Of a DNA stretch of 64,000 bases, positions 1 through 8,481 are shown piece after piece. The notes under the pieces are model-generated. The model had not been told where the DNA came from. It was given only the letters and a program-made list of their open reading frames with translations, and did not search any database. Location of the stretch: positions 1 through 64,000 of the forward strand of contig NZ_FQXH01000006.1 of the NCBI RefSeq assembly GCF_900129915.1, written 5' to 3'. Position 1 is the first letter of the stretch. Each line of letters starts with the position of its first letter. The DNA is from Tepidibacter thalassicus DSM 15285 (GTDB lineage: Bacteria; Bacillota; Clostridia; Peptostreptococcales; Peptostreptococcaceae). Made by a program: the position numbers and the translations under genes.

Positions 1-242
1 TATACTTTTGCATAATCTGTATTTTGCTTACGAAGTAACTTAATTTGACTTCGCTGTTCTGACATTTTCATGTTTTTATTGTAACAAGTATAATATTCTT
101 TTCTTTGAGCTAAATAAGTATTATAAAGGAGTTTACATAAAAAACTATCTCTTTCTATATCTGCTATTTGCTCTTTTGTAGGATATATTTGAATTTTTTT
201 GCATAATATAATACTATTTTCATTTTTCTTCTTGAACCCCAT
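1..242 (-). CDS. tnpB: TnpB / OrfB transposase-family nuclease, N-terminal part (runs off left edge)
   Basis: About 80 codons are open from the ATG at 242 to the window edge, preceded by an AAAGGGG ribosome site. The product starts MGFKKKNENSIILCKK, then IQIYPTKEQ and LLYNTYLAQRKEYY. That pattern, a short basic start, a YPTKEQ turn and a helix with YNxYLxxRKEYY, is the N-terminal helix-turn-helix of IS200/IS605 OrfB (TnpB), the RNA-guided nuclease carried by these elements. The catalytic RuvC part lies outside the window, so intactness cannot be judged. The DNA upstream (315-411) matches a second copy at 1832-1928, as expected of an element left end. Confidence 0.75.
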   Translation of the reverse strand, partial: MGFKKKNENSIILCKKIQIYPTKEQIADIERDSFLCKLLYNTYLAQRKEYYTCYNKNMKMSEQRSQIKLLRKQNTDYAKV

Positions 243-314
243 TTTCTAGAATCCCCTTTATCTCTTTTTTTAGTTTTTTCTGTTTATAACTTCTACTACC
301 ATAAAGCTTAGCAG

Positions 315-411
315 AAAAAACATGAACTATTATCATCAAATCTAATGTATAAAATAGTCAACAGATTCTTATATGTTTTTTCAGATTTTATTTAACTGTT
401 AAAACCACCTC
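315..411 (-). repeat. 97-bp IS605-type left-end repeat, copy 1
   Basis: This stretch aligns without gaps to 1832-1928 at a fixed offset of 1517 bp, with roughly ten mismatches by eye. It lies just upstream of the tnpB start at 242, so I read it as the left end of that element. The remaining bases 243-314 and 412-462 hold no gene I can recognise. Confidence 0.7.
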
Positions 412-462
412 TTTACATACCACTACCCTTAACTAGTTTATCACTTAAAAGTGAAAAATACA

Positions 463-490
463 ATAAGGTGTGGTAAATACCACACCTTAT
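463..490 (-). terminator. rnf operon terminator
   Basis: A perfect 11-bp stem (ATAAGGTGTGG and its complement) closes a TAAATA loop just after the rnfB stop. On the minus strand it is followed by a short T-rich run. It ends the rnfCDGEAB transcript. Confidence 0.75.
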
Positions 491-501
491 ATTTTTACCT
501 T

Positions 502-1476
502 TTATTTTAATTTTATAGCATCTTTTGGACATTTTTGAACACATACACCACAGCCTATACATTTATCCTCTACTACTTTGTGTTTTTCCTTTAATTCTCC
601 TTTTATAGCATCAACCGGACATTTATTTTTACATATAGTACATCCAACACATTTTTCTTCATCTATAAATGCTTTTTTTCTATTATTAATTTCTCCTGCT
701 ATAGCTTTAGTAGGACACTTCTCTACACAAACCATACATTGTGTACATTTTGAATAATCAATCTTTGCTAAATTATTTTCAAAAGTTATAGCTCCAAAAG
801 GACAAGCTTTTACACATATTTGACATCCTATACATCCAACAGCACATTTAGACTTTACATCTTTTCCAAACTCTTTACTGTTGCACTCTACAATAACATC
901 TTGACTATATGGAACCCAATCAATTACAGATTTTGGACAAACCTCTATACATTTACCACAAGAAACACATTTATCCTTATCTATATGTGCTATGCCATCT
1001 TTTATAGTAATAGCACCAAATTGACATACATTTACGCATGTTCCAAATCCTAAACATCCATATTGACAAGACTTAGCCCCTCCAGATACCAAAGCAGCTG
1101 CTCTACAATCATTTATACCATAGTATTCACTCTTATCTTTTGCATTATTGCAAGTTCCTTTACATATAACTTTCGCTACTTTTTTTTCACCCGTTTCTGC
1201 TTCTATCCCCATTATCTTTCCAATTTTTTCTGCACACTCACTTCCTCCTACAGGACATGCATTTATAGGGGCTTCTCCACTTACTATAGCGTTAGCAAGA
1301 CCTCCACACCCTGGATAACCACATCCTCCACAATTAGCTCCAGGTAAAACTTCATTTATCGCTTCAACTCTCGGATCTACTTCTACTGCAAATTTTTTAG
1401 AAGCATATGCAAGTCCAGATCCAAATATAAGCCCCATAGTACCTAAACTAATAACCGAATTTAATATTAAAGACAT
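502..1476 (-). CDS. rnfB: Rnf complex subunit RnfB, polyferredoxin
   Basis: RnfB is the iron-sulfur subunit that passes electrons from reduced ferredoxin into the membrane Rnf complex, which couples ferredoxin:NAD reduction to ion export. The 324 residues show an N-terminal membrane anchor (about 5-25), a 4Fe-4S domain with NCGGCGYPGCGG (about 48-60), then six ferredoxin-type cysteine clusters ending in KCIGCGVCVQKCPKDAI. Length and cluster number fit the long clostridial form. It is the last gene of the operon but is separated from rnfA by 456 bp of mobile-element relic. No good Shine-Dalgarno lies before its ATG (GAATAGAAATG); the likely original one is stranded at 1923-1930. Confidence 0.95.
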   Translation of the reverse strand: MSLILNSVISLGTMGLIFGSGLAYASKKFAVEVDPRVEAINEVLPGANCGGCGYPGCGGLANAIVSGEAPINACPVGGSECAEKIGKIMGIEAETGEKKVAKVICKGTCNNAKDKSEYYGINDCRAAALVSGGAKSCQYGCLGFGTCVNVCQFGAITIKDGIAHIDKDKCVSCGKCIEVCPKSVIDWVPYSQDVIVECNSKEFGKDVKSKCAVGCIGCQICVKACPFGAITFENNLAKIDYSKCTQCMVCVEKCPTKAIAGEINNRKKAFIDEEKCVGCTICKNKCPVDAIKGELKEKHKVVEDKCIGCGVCVQKCPKDAIKLK

Positions 1477-1490
1477 TTCTATTCAGCTTT

Positions 1491-1670
1491 ATAAAATCTA
1501 TAAAAATTATAGATTTTATTCATACACTCAATATTTTTACAAATATTAGTGTACATAATAGCATATCTCTACAATGCTATACCGCAAGCCAACGGTACTT
1601 TTGTTCACCTCTCTTTTTTAAATCAAACAACTAATTTTCCATAATGAAAATGTAGAGTAGTTGCTTGATT
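1491..1670 (-). ncRNA. Array of five stem-loops upstream of rnfB (element right end / possible omega-RNA relic or leader)
   Basis: Five inverted repeats are packed in 180 bp: 1621-1670 (outer 13-bp arms with one mismatch, inner ATTTTC/GAAAAT), 1581-1596 (ACCG/CGGT), 1558-1580 (ATAGCAT/ATGCTAT), 1523-1553, and 1491-1519 (perfect 13-bp arms). They follow a TnpB zinc-ribbon fragment on the same strand, where IS605 elements carry their right end and guide-RNA scaffold. Read as RNA they would form the rnfB leader. No family could be assigned. Confidence 0.45.
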
Positions 1671-1684
1671 TATATTTTTATAAT

Positions 1685-1810
1685 TCAATGTTTTATTTTT
1701 ATTGTGTTTATTAAAAATCCCATATTCTTTTGATTACTACAATTTAAACAAGTTTTAGAGGTGTAATAACCCACTTTAACATCATGCAATTTTGCCTTGT
1801 ATGTTAATAC
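1685..1810 (-). pseudogene. TnpB zinc-ribbon fragment (IS605-type relic)
   Basis: One frame of 41 codons reads VLTYKAKLHDVKVGYYTSKT followed by CLNCSNQKNMGF and ends at a stop at 1685. The YTSKTCxxC-N-KNMG pattern is the first half of the TnpB zinc ribbon just before the last RuvC motif; the second CxxC pair and the RuvC end are gone. The fragment lies between the left-end copy at 1832-1928 and the stem-loop array at 1491-1670, in the order expected of an internally deleted element. It cannot encode a working protein. Confidence 0.65.
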
Positions 1811-1831
1811 CTAACCTCCAATTTTATTTAC

Positions 1832-1928
1832 AAAAAACACGAACTATTATCATTAAATCTAATGTCTAAAATGATCAATAAATTCTTATATATTTTTTCA
1901 AATTTTATTTAGCTGTTAAAAGCACCTC
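1832..1928 (-). repeat. 97-bp IS605-type left-end repeat, copy 2
   Basis: Second copy of the repeat at 315-411. It begins within a few bases of the rnfA stop codon and marks the upstream edge of the relic between rnfA and rnfB. Confidence 0.7.
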
Positions 1929-1930
1929 CT
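1923..1930 (-). promoter_or_regulatory. Orphan ribosome-binding site after rnfA
   Basis: AGGAGGTG lies two bases after the rnfA stop but no start codon follows at usable distance. Joined to GAATAGAAATG in front of rnfB it would make a standard site with about 7-nt spacing, so it is probably the ancestral rnfB ribosome site cut off by the insertion. Confidence 0.5.
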
Positions 1931-1932
1931 GT

Positions 1933-2505
1933 TTAAACTAATCCTGTAAATCCTAAAAATGCTATAGCCATAAGACTTGCTGTAATTAAGGCAATTGGAA
2001 ATCCTTTAAAACTCTCTGGTACATCTGCAATCTCAAGTCTTTCTCTAATACCTGCAAATAAAACTATAGAAAGTGTAAATCCAACAGCAGCTCCAAATCC
2101 ATTTGTTATTGTTTCAATTAAATTGTATTTTTTATCTATATTTATTATAGCAACCCCTAAAACTGCACAGTTAGTAGTTATAAGAGGCAGAAAAACTCCT
2201 AATGCTTGATAAAGAGTTGGACTTACCTTTTGAATTACCATTTCAACAAATTGAACCAAAGATGCTATTACAAGTATAAATGCAATCGTCTGTAAAAACT
2301 GTATACCTAAAGGTTCAAGTACATAATACTGAACAAAATACGTTATTGTTGAAGCTAAAGTCATAACAAAAGTAACCGCCATACCCATACCAATCGCAGT
2401 TTCAACTTTTTTTGAAACTCCAAGAAATGGACAAATTCCTAAAAACTTAGACAAAACAAAATTATTTACAAGTATAGAACTAACCAATATTAAAAATATC
2501 TTCAT
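1933..2505 (-). CDS. rnfA: Rnf complex subunit RnfA
   Basis: RnfA is one of the two homologous integral membrane subunits (A and E) of the ferredoxin:NAD oxidoreductase. Its 190 residues are hydrophobic throughout with about six membrane segments. The [12 protein letters not shown] motif near residue 25 and [10 protein letters not shown] near 110 carry the cysteines that, in the related Nqr/Rnf structures, hold an intramembrane iron-sulfur cluster with the partner subunit. The start follows an AGGAGGG site overlapping the end of rnfE. Confidence 0.94.
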   Translation of the reverse strand: MKIFLILVSSILVNNFVLSKFLGICPFLGVSKKVETAIGMGMAVTFVMTLASTITYFVQYYVLEPLGIQFLQTIAFILVIASLVQFVEMVIQKVSPTLYQALGVFLPLITTNCAVLGVAIINIDKKYNLIETITNGFGAAVGFTLSIVLFAGIRERLEIADVPESFKGFPIALITASLMAIAFLGFTGLV

Positions 2506-2517
2506 ATAAAATCCCTC

Positions 2518-3114
2518 CTAACTAGCTTTTTTATTAGCAATTTTATTAAGCATTGCAAGAAGTAATCCTAAAGCCAAAAATGCTCCCGGAGGTAATATCA
2601 TTATAAGTGCCGGCTTATATATAGTACCCATTAAAGGAATATTAAATATGCTTCCATTTCCAAACAATTCCCTTACCATTCCAAGTACTGTAAGAGATAC
2701 TGTAAATCCAAGTCCCATTCCAAGCCCATCTACCATAGACGCTATCGGATTATTTTTAGAAGCAAAACTTTCTGCTCTTGCTAATATTAAACAGTTAACA
2801 ACTATAAGAGGAATAAACAATCCAAGCTTTGCATCAAGAGCAGGAACATAAGCCTTTAAAAGCATTCCTACCATAGTAACAAACGTAGCAATAACTACAA
2901 TAAATGCAGGAATTCTTATTTTAGAAGGTATAATTTTTCTAATTAACGATATAACTAAATTTGAACATATTAAAACTGCAGTTGTTGCAAGTCCCATTCC
3001 CATTCCATTTTCAGCTGAAGTTGTAACTCCAAGAGTCGGACACATTCCTAAAACTTGTACAAATACTGGATTTTCATTTATAATACCATTTTTAAAAATT
3101 TTTCCTAATTTCAT
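2518..3114 (-). CDS. rnfE: Rnf complex subunit RnfE
   Basis: RnfE is the membrane partner and homologue of RnfA. The 198 residues contain about six hydrophobic segments, with LGMCPTLGVTT (about 24) and VVNCLILARAE (about 108) matching the paired cysteine motifs of the family. It lies between rnfG and rnfA with gaps of 15 and 12 bp, so translation is probably coupled. A GGGGGTG ribosome site precedes the ATG. Confidence 0.94.
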   Translation of the reverse strand: MKLGKIFKNGIINENPVFVQVLGMCPTLGVTTSAENGMGMGLATTAVLICSNLVISLIRKIIPSKIRIPAFIVVIATFVTMVGMLLKAYVPALDAKLGLFIPLIVVNCLILARAESFASKNNPIASMVDGLGMGLGFTVSLTVLGMVRELFGNGSIFNIPLMGTIYKPALIMILPPGAFLALGLLLAMLNKIANKKAS

Positions 3115-3129
3115 TTTTTCACCCCCAAC

Positions 3130-3690
3130 CTATTTTAAAACTTCATTATATACTCTAATTGCTTCATTAACTCCATCTGTTACAGCTTTTGAAGTTATAG
3201 TAGCACCAGATATTGCGACAATTTCATTTTCTTTAGGTCCTGGATTTTTTATAACTTCTATATTTTTATCTACACTCATTCCTTTATATTGACCTTTAAA
3301 TTCTTTATCTGCAGCTTTTGCTCCAAGTCCTGGAGTTTCTGCATGGTTACCAATACTTACTCCATGGATAGTTCCATCAGTTCCTATTCCTACCATAACT
3401 TCAATTTCTCCACCATATCCCTTTGGAGCAGTTTTTATTGTATATCCTACAACATCATTTCCATTTAAACCTTCATATATTTCTTTAATTATTTCAGACT
3501 TTATATTCTCATCTTTAACAGCTCTAAAATCATCAGCTTCAGGTAATACTTCCTTACGAGCCTTAATATTTGCTATTTCATTTTGTTTTTGTATAGCAGG
3601 TAATGTCACATTATTAGTAACCCCAAGAACTGTTGCTGATACTGTTGTTATTATTAAAAGAATCATTCCCAATTTAACTATTTCTTTCAT
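3130..3690 (-). CDS. rnfG: Rnf complex subunit RnfG, flavoprotein
   Basis: RnfG carries a covalently bound FMN on the outer face of the membrane. The 186-residue protein has one N-terminal membrane helix (about 8-28) and a periplasm-type FMN_bind domain. AISGATITSKAVTDGV near residue 160 contains the SGAT-x-T signature whose last threonine takes the flavin. Its first codon shares a base with the end of rnfD (3690), as is usual in this operon. Confidence 0.94.
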   Translation of the reverse strand: MKEIVKLGMILLIITTVSATVLGVTNNVTLPAIQKQNEIANIKARKEVLPEADDFRAVKDENIKSEIIKEIYEGLNGNDVVGYTIKTAPKGYGGEIEVMVGIGTDGTIHGVSIGNHAETPGLGAKAADKEFKGQYKGMSVDKNIEVIKNPGPKENEIVAISGATITSKAVTDGVNEAIRVYNEVLK

Positions 3691-4634
3691 TACCTAACCA
3701 CCTCCCCAAATACTTTAGGGTTTATATATTTATCAATTAGTGGTGTCGCTACATTCATTAAAAGTATTGAATAAGAAACTCCTTCTGGATATCCTCCCCA
3801 TAATCTTATAACAGTAGTTAATATACCACATCCTATAGCATATATAATTTGACCCTTATATGTTACAGGAGATGAAGCATAATCTGTTGCCATATAAAAA
3901 GCTCCAATCATAAGTCCTCCTGCAAACAGGTGATAAATAGAATTACTTAAATCAAATCCTCCAAATAAAAAAGTTAATATAAATACAGTTCCTACATAAT
4001 ATGTAGGTATTACATATGTTATTACCCTTCTATACAAAAGGTATAAACCTCCAATTATTAAAAGTATTGCTGATGTTTCTCCTACACACCCTCCAACATT
4101 TCCTATTAAAAGATCAAATATACTTGGTTTTGCCATATCTACAGCTTCTACACCTTTAATTATAGCTAAAGGAGTTGCTGTTGATACTGCATCAGCTCCT
4201 GGACTTACCCAAGTTGTCATTTCAACCGGCCAAGAAGCAAGTAACATTGCACGAGCAGCAAGTGCTGGATTCATAAAATTATGACCTAATCCCCCAAATA
4301 ACTGTTTTACAATTACAATTGCAAATACAGACCCTATAAAAGGTAACCACCATGGCGCTGATGAAGGTATATTAAAAGCAAGTAAAAGCCCTGTAACTAC
4401 AGCCGACCAATCATTTATAGTTATCTCTTTACCCATAAGTTTCTGAGTTATAGCTTCTGCTAAAACTGCTCCAATTACCGCAGATAATATTACTGTTACA
4501 GCACCAATTCTAAAATAATAAATAGAAGCTATGGTTGCTGGAAGCAATGCTATTACAACATCCCTCATTATAGTAGCAATATCTTCATTAGATCTTAAAT
4601 GAGGAGAAGATGAAATTATAAATTTTGTATTCAT
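3690..4634 (-). CDS. rnfD: Rnf complex subunit RnfD
   Basis: RnfD is a large membrane subunit with a second covalent FMN. The 314 residues give about nine hydrophobic segments. The stretch VSTATPLAII near residue 150 fits the S-T-A-T type flavin attachment site. GLGHNFMNPALAARAMLL is typical of the NqrB/RnfD family. It lies 14 bp downstream of rnfC. Confidence 0.94.
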   Translation of the reverse strand: MNTKFIISSSPHLRSNEDIATIMRDVVIALLPATIASIYYFRIGAVTVILSAVIGAVLAEAITQKLMGKEITINDWSAVVTGLLLAFNIPSSAPWWLPFIGSVFAIVIVKQLFGGLGHNFMNPALAARAMLLASWPVEMTTWVSPGADAVSTATPLAIIKGVEAVDMAKPSIFDLLIGNVGGCVGETSAILLIIGGLYLLYRRVITYVIPTYYVGTVFILTFLFGGFDLSNSIYHLFAGGLMIGAFYMATDYASSPVTYKGQIIYAIGCGILTTVIRLWGGYPEGVSYSILLMNVATPLIDKYINPKVFGEVVR

Positions 4635-4648
4635 TCTCTTACCTCCTT

Positions 4649-5974
4649 TTACTTATTTTGTTTTCTTTTTTTAGCTATTATTTCTCTTTTTGCAACTCTT
4701 ATTGATTGAAGAAGTGGCCTTTTAGATGGACAAATAAATGAACATGATCCACATTCTATACAATCAAGAGCTCTATATTCTTCTGCTTTATCAAAATTAT
4801 ACTTTAAAGAATATGCACTTATATAAAGTGGTTGTAAAAATGCTGGACATATCTGAACACATTTTCCACATCTTATACAATTTTTAGGTTTTGGTAAAGT
4901 TGCATCTCTTTTATTAAGACATAATATTCCCGAAGCTCCTTTTGTTACAGGTACTTCAAGAGTATATTGTGTAAGTCCCATCATAGGACCTCCCATTATT
5001 ACCTTTCCTGGTTCTTCTTTAAATCCTCCACATTGATTTATAATTTCTTCAAATAGTGTTCCAATTTTAATTATTAAATTTTTAGGATTTTTTATAGCAC
5101 TTCCTGTAACTGTAGTAATCCTTTCAATTAAAGGCATTCCAGTTTTTATAGTCTTAGCAATCTGTGCTGCTGTACCTACATTATTTACAACAACTCCAGC
5201 ATCCATAGGAAGTCCTCCAGATGGAACTTCTCTTTTTGTACAAGCATATATGAGCTGTTTTTCAGCACCTTGAGGATATTTAGTTTTTAAAGACACAACT
5301 TCTATATTTTTTTCATTTCGTACTGCCTTTTTCATAACTTCTATTGCATCTGGTTTATTATCTTCAATTCCTATATACCCATTTTCAACATTTAAAACTT
5401 TCATAATTGCTTTAAGTCCATAAACTACATCATCTGGGTTTTCAAGCATAAGTCTATGATCTGCTGTAAGATATGGCTCACATTCTGCACCATTTAATAT
5501 AACTGTATCTATTTTTTTATCTTGTGGAGGAGATAACTTTACATGAGTTGGAAATGTCGCTCCTCCCATACCAACTATCCCAGCCTCTTTTATTATCTCT
5601 AATATTTCTTTTCCACTTAAAGAGCTTATATCTCCTTTTGAAGTAACACTTTCATGTACTTCATCCAAGAAATCGTTTTCAACGATAATGCACAAAGCAC
5701 TACCACCAGGTGTTGGACATTCTTTTATTCCCTTTACTGTACCTGATACTGAACTATGTACAGGTGAAGAAACAAACCCTTGTGGTTCTCCTATTTTTTG
5801 ACCTACTTTAACTTTATCTCCAACTTTTACAATAGGTTTACATGGAGTACCTATGTGCTGTTGAAGAGGTATATAAAGAGTAGCAGGGTCTTTAGCTCTT
5901 TCTAATTGCATATTTTCTGTATATTTTTTTCTGTGCGGTGGATGAATTCCACCTTTAAAACTCAAGAGCTTCAT
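4649..5974 (-). CDS. rnfC: Rnf complex subunit RnfC, NADH/FMN-binding
   Basis: RnfC is the cytoplasmic subunit where NAD is reduced; it resembles the NuoF fold. The 441 residues start with the GGIHPPHRK motif, carry the glycine-rich VGMGGATFPTHVKL region (about 138) and end with two 4Fe-4S motifs, CIRCGKCVQICP (about 368) and CIECGSCSFICPSK (about 408). It is the first gene of the operon. The ATG at 5974 sits 8 nt after AAGGAGG; an overlapping ATG four bases upstream is in another frame. Confidence 0.95.
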   Translation of the reverse strand: MKLLSFKGGIHPPHRKKYTENMQLERAKDPATLYIPLQQHIGTPCKPIVKVGDKVKVGQKIGEPQGFVSSPVHSSVSGTVKGIKECPTPGGSALCIIVENDFLDEVHESVTSKGDISSLSGKEILEIIKEAGIVGMGGATFPTHVKLSPPQDKKIDTVILNGAECEPYLTADHRLMLENPDDVVYGLKAIMKVLNVENGYIGIEDNKPDAIEVMKKAVRNEKNIEVVSLKTKYPQGAEKQLIYACTKREVPSGGLPMDAGVVVNNVGTAAQIAKTIKTGMPLIERITTVTGSAIKNPKNLIIKIGTLFEEIINQCGGFKEEPGKVIMGGPMMGLTQYTLEVPVTKGASGILCLNKRDATLPKPKNCIRCGKCVQICPAFLQPLYISAYSLKYNFDKAEEYRALDCIECGSCSFICPSKRPLLQSIRVAKREIIAKKRKQNK

Positions 5975-6045
5975 TCATATTACCTCCTTACAATAAACGT
6001 TTAAAATGTGAATAAAAATACACATTAATATAAAAATAAGTTCAT

Positions 6046-6074
6046 AATATAGTATACTACATTTTTTTTGTAAA
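6046..6074 (-). promoter_or_regulatory. rnf operon promoter (sigma-A type)
   Basis: TTTACA, 17 bases, TATATT on the minus strand, ending about 70 bp before the rnfC start. Confidence 0.6.
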
Positions 6075-6131
6075 GTCCTAAAAAATAAATAATTAACAGG
6101 TTTAATTTAACATTTTATCCTATATTTTAAA

Positions 6132-6157
6132 AAAAGAGCCAAAAAATTGGCTCTTTT
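6132..6157 (-). terminator. Terminator after the SPOR-domain gene
   Basis: An 11-bp stem (AAAAGAGCCAA and complement) with an AAAA loop directly follows the stop at 6167 and is flanked by T-rich sequence. Confidence 0.75.
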
Positions 6158-6166
6158 CACATTTTT

Positions 6167-6949
6167 TTAATTTACAGTTTTTAATTTATTTATAAAATTG
6201 TAATAATCAAATAACCCTGATAAAAAAAGTTTTTCACAGGAATACATATTCCCCTTCTCAAAATTTTCTTCTATTTCTTTCACACTATTTGCATACTTTT
6301 CGCAAAATTCTTTTAAATTATTTTTGAAATTTTCTGCATTTTCATATTGTATATTTTGAATATTTTTTGTTAATGAATCTACTATCTTTTTCTTTTCATT
6401 TATAATAGAAATATAATTTTCTCGCTTAAATGTACCTATAGTATATTCATACCAAAATTTAGATTCTCTTTTCATATTTTCATTCATTAATTTTAATTCT
6501 CTATAAATATCATCCATATAAAAGTATTTATCAGTATATTCTAGTTTTATTCCAGAAACTTTTATTTTAGATATAAAAGCATCAGTATAATTTTCTTTAA
6601 CACCACTTAAAAGATTTCTTATACAATTTTCATCTAAAAAAGTATAACTGTATATTTTATATGCATTATCTTTTTTTAACACATAATTCGGTATTAAATT
6701 TTCATCTAAATCTTTTTTTACAAGATCAACTTTCCCATAATCTTTTAAAGATCCTACTTGAATAGAATATATTGTAAAAGAATCTATGAAACGACTATTT
6801 TTATCATCACTTTCTATTTTTACCGCTTTTATAAGCTTGTCTTTACTTAATTGATAGAATATCAATTTTGATGAAAAACTTGCCAAAACAGGTATTAATA
6901 AAAATAAAACAAACACAACTAATCTTTTCTGCTTTCTTCTTTTATTCAT
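6167..6949 (-). CDS. Membrane-anchored SPOR-domain protein
   Basis: The 260-residue product has a basic N-terminus and one membrane helix (about 9-29). An extracytoplasmic region FTIYSIQVGSLKDYGK...YKIYSYTF (about 58-135) has the spacing and YxVQVGSF-like core of a SPOR domain, which binds denuded peptidoglycan strands. The C-terminal half is a charged helical region without a recognised fold. A GGGAGG site precedes the ATG. It is divergent from the transglycosylase at 7033, which also acts on the wall. The role is inferred from the domain only; sporulation or division are both possible. Confidence 0.65.
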   Translation of the reverse strand: MNKRRKQKRLVVFVLFLLIPVLASFSSKLIFYQLSKDKLIKAVKIESDDKNSRFIDSFTIYSIQVGSLKDYGKVDLVKKDLDENLIPNYVLKKDNAYKIYSYTFLDENCIRNLLSGVKENYTDAFISKIKVSGIKLEYTDKYFYMDDIYRELKLMNENMKRESKFWYEYTIGTFKRENYISIINEKKKIVDSLTKNIQNIQYENAENFKNNLKEFCEKYANSVKEIEENFEKGNMYSCEKLFLSGLFDYYNFINKLKTVN

Positions 6950-7032
6950 TAGTAATTCCTCCCTATTTACTAGTTTCTATATTATTTATATAATATAAAT
7001 ATAAAAAATATTACTATTAAAGGAGTAATAAT

Positions 7033-7578
7033 ATGAATAATTTAGTAAAACAAATTTATTTAGATAAAATAAGAGAAATAGAAAGCAGAATTCCCGTAAA
7101 AATTCAAAAAAATAATATTAAAAAAAATAATCAATTTAACAATATACTTAAAGAAAAAATCAACAATACACATGATATAAGTAAATATATAGATATAGAT
7201 AAATATATAAAAGAAGCTTCTTTAAAATACGGAATAGATGAAAATTTAATAAAATCAGTAATAAATGCAGAATCTAATTTTAATCCAAATGCTACATCAA
7301 ATAAAGGTGCCATGGGACTTATGCAATTAATGCCTAATACTGCTAAATCTCTAGGTGTAAAAAATCCTTATGATGCTAGAGAAAATATAATGGGAGGTAC
7401 AAAGTATTTAAATTATCTTTTAAACAAATATAAAAGTATCCCTTTGGCATTAGCTTCATACAATGCAGGTCCTGCAAATGTAGATAAATATGACGGAATT
7501 CCCCCATTCAAAGAAACTCGTAATTATATCAAAAAAGTAATAAATACTTATAATAATATGAAAAAAAGTGGCAAATAA
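7033..7578 (+). CDS. Lytic transglycosylase, SLT domain
   Basis: The enzyme would cleave the MurNAc-GlcNAc bond of peptidoglycan with 1,6-anhydro product. Residues about 60-175 form a goose-type lysozyme/SLT domain: the catalytic Glu is in [11 protein letters not shown], followed by [13 protein letters not shown] and the [11 protein letters not shown] motif. The first 55 residues are charged and show no signal peptide or membrane segment, so export is unclear. The ATG follows AAAGGAG. Convergent with the NlpC/P60 gene, sharing a terminator. Confidence 0.88.
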   Translation: MNNLVKQIYLDKIREIESRIPVKIQKNNIKKNNQFNNILKEKINNTHDISKYIDIDKYIKEASLKYGIDENLIKSVINAESNFNPNATSNKGAMGLMQLMPNTAKSLGVKNPYDARENIMGGTKYLNYLLNKYKSIPLALASYNAGPANVDKYDGIPPFKETRNYIKKVINTYNNMKKSGK

Positions 7579-7588
7579 GCCACTTTTT
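7562..7588. terminator. Bidirectional terminator
   Basis: AAAAAGTGGC and its complement around a short A-rich loop, with A and T runs on both sides; it overlaps the stop of the transglycosylase and touches the 3' end of the convergent NlpC/P60 gene. Confidence 0.8.
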
Positions 7589-8451
7589 TATTCAACAACC
7601 CTTCTTGCACATTTATATGTTTTTAAATAATATCCCTCACTTAAACTCGATATCATAACCCTTGCTTTTGCCGATGATGCATGTATAAAATTTCCATCAC
7701 CTATATAAATACCTACATGATTTATACTTCCATCTCTACTTGTATCAAAAAATACTAAATCCCCTAATTTTAACTCATCTTTCGAAACACTAGTTCCAAC
7801 TTTACTTTGAGATTTAGAACTATGAGGAAGATCTATCCCCATTGCTGTTTTATATACATACATTGTAAATCCAGAACAATCAAAAGTATCAGGACCACTT
7901 GTTGCCCATACATATTTTTTACCAATTTTACTATTAGCAACTTCATACACTTTTATAATTCTCTTATCCCCTCTTGACACAGCTTTATTTTCTTGTTTTA
8001 TTTTTATAAAAGAACTATATATGTACCCTATTTGTTCATTAAATTTAACTTTATACCAATCTGAATTTTTATCAAGTATTTCAACTTCATTTCCAATTTC
8101 TAAAGTCTCTATAATAGGACTTTCAAGACTATCTCCTTCCCTAAAATTTACATCATTTCCATTTATAATCCCTATTGTTTGCTTTTCCTGTACATATTCT
8201 CCACTAACCCAACCTTCATTTCCATTATCCAATTTAATTTTATACCAACCATCTTTTGTTTCAATAATCGGAACTTGATCTCCCTTACTTAATTTTGATA
8301 TTATATCAGAACTAGTATTATTTTCACTTCTCACATTTAAAACATTGGCCTTTATTTCTATTTTTTTATAACTATTTGCAAAAGGATGCGATATATTTAA
8401 CGTCAGCGCCATAAATGCAGCAAATACAGGTATTAATGCTCTTTTTTTCAT
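7588..8451 (-). CDS. Secreted NlpC/P60 endopeptidase with two SH3 domains
   Basis: A cell-wall hydrolase that would cut peptide stems. After a signal peptide (KKRALIPVFAAFMALTLNIS, about 1-26) come two bacterial SH3 domains with VLNVRSENNTSS and VNFREGDSLES starts and GWYKIK/DWYKVK cores, then a C-terminal NlpC/P60 domain. Its catalytic Cys is in DTFDCSGFTMYVY, the His in INHVGIYIGDG and the third polar residue in FIHASS. The longest frame starts seven codons upstream, but that region contains the AAGGAGGG ribosome site, so the ATG at 8451 is chosen. Confidence 0.9.
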   Translation of the reverse strand: MKKRALIPVFAAFMALTLNISHPFANSYKKIEIKANVLNVRSENNTSSDIISKLSKGDQVPIIETKDGWYKIKLDNGNEGWVSGEYVQEKQTIGIINGNDVNFREGDSLESPIIETLEIGNEVEILDKNSDWYKVKFNEQIGYIYSSFIKIKQENKAVSRGDKRIIKVYEVANSKIGKKYVWATSGPDTFDCSGFTMYVYKTAMGIDLPHSSKSQSKVGTSVSKDELKLGDLVFFDTSRDGSINHVGIYIGDGNFIHASSAKARVMISSLSEGYYLKTYKCARRVVE

Positions 8452-8481
8452 CTGTTCCCTCCTTGTTATCATCAGTTAAAA

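Noticed and set aside
820-1347. Two open frames on the plus strand opposite rnfB
   Set aside because: Antisense to a certain iron-sulfur gene; no ribosome sites and low-complexity products.
7033-7578. Phage endolysin or prophage remnant
   Set aside because: A lone SLT gene beside wall hydrolases, with no phage structural, integrase or replication genes anywhere in the window.
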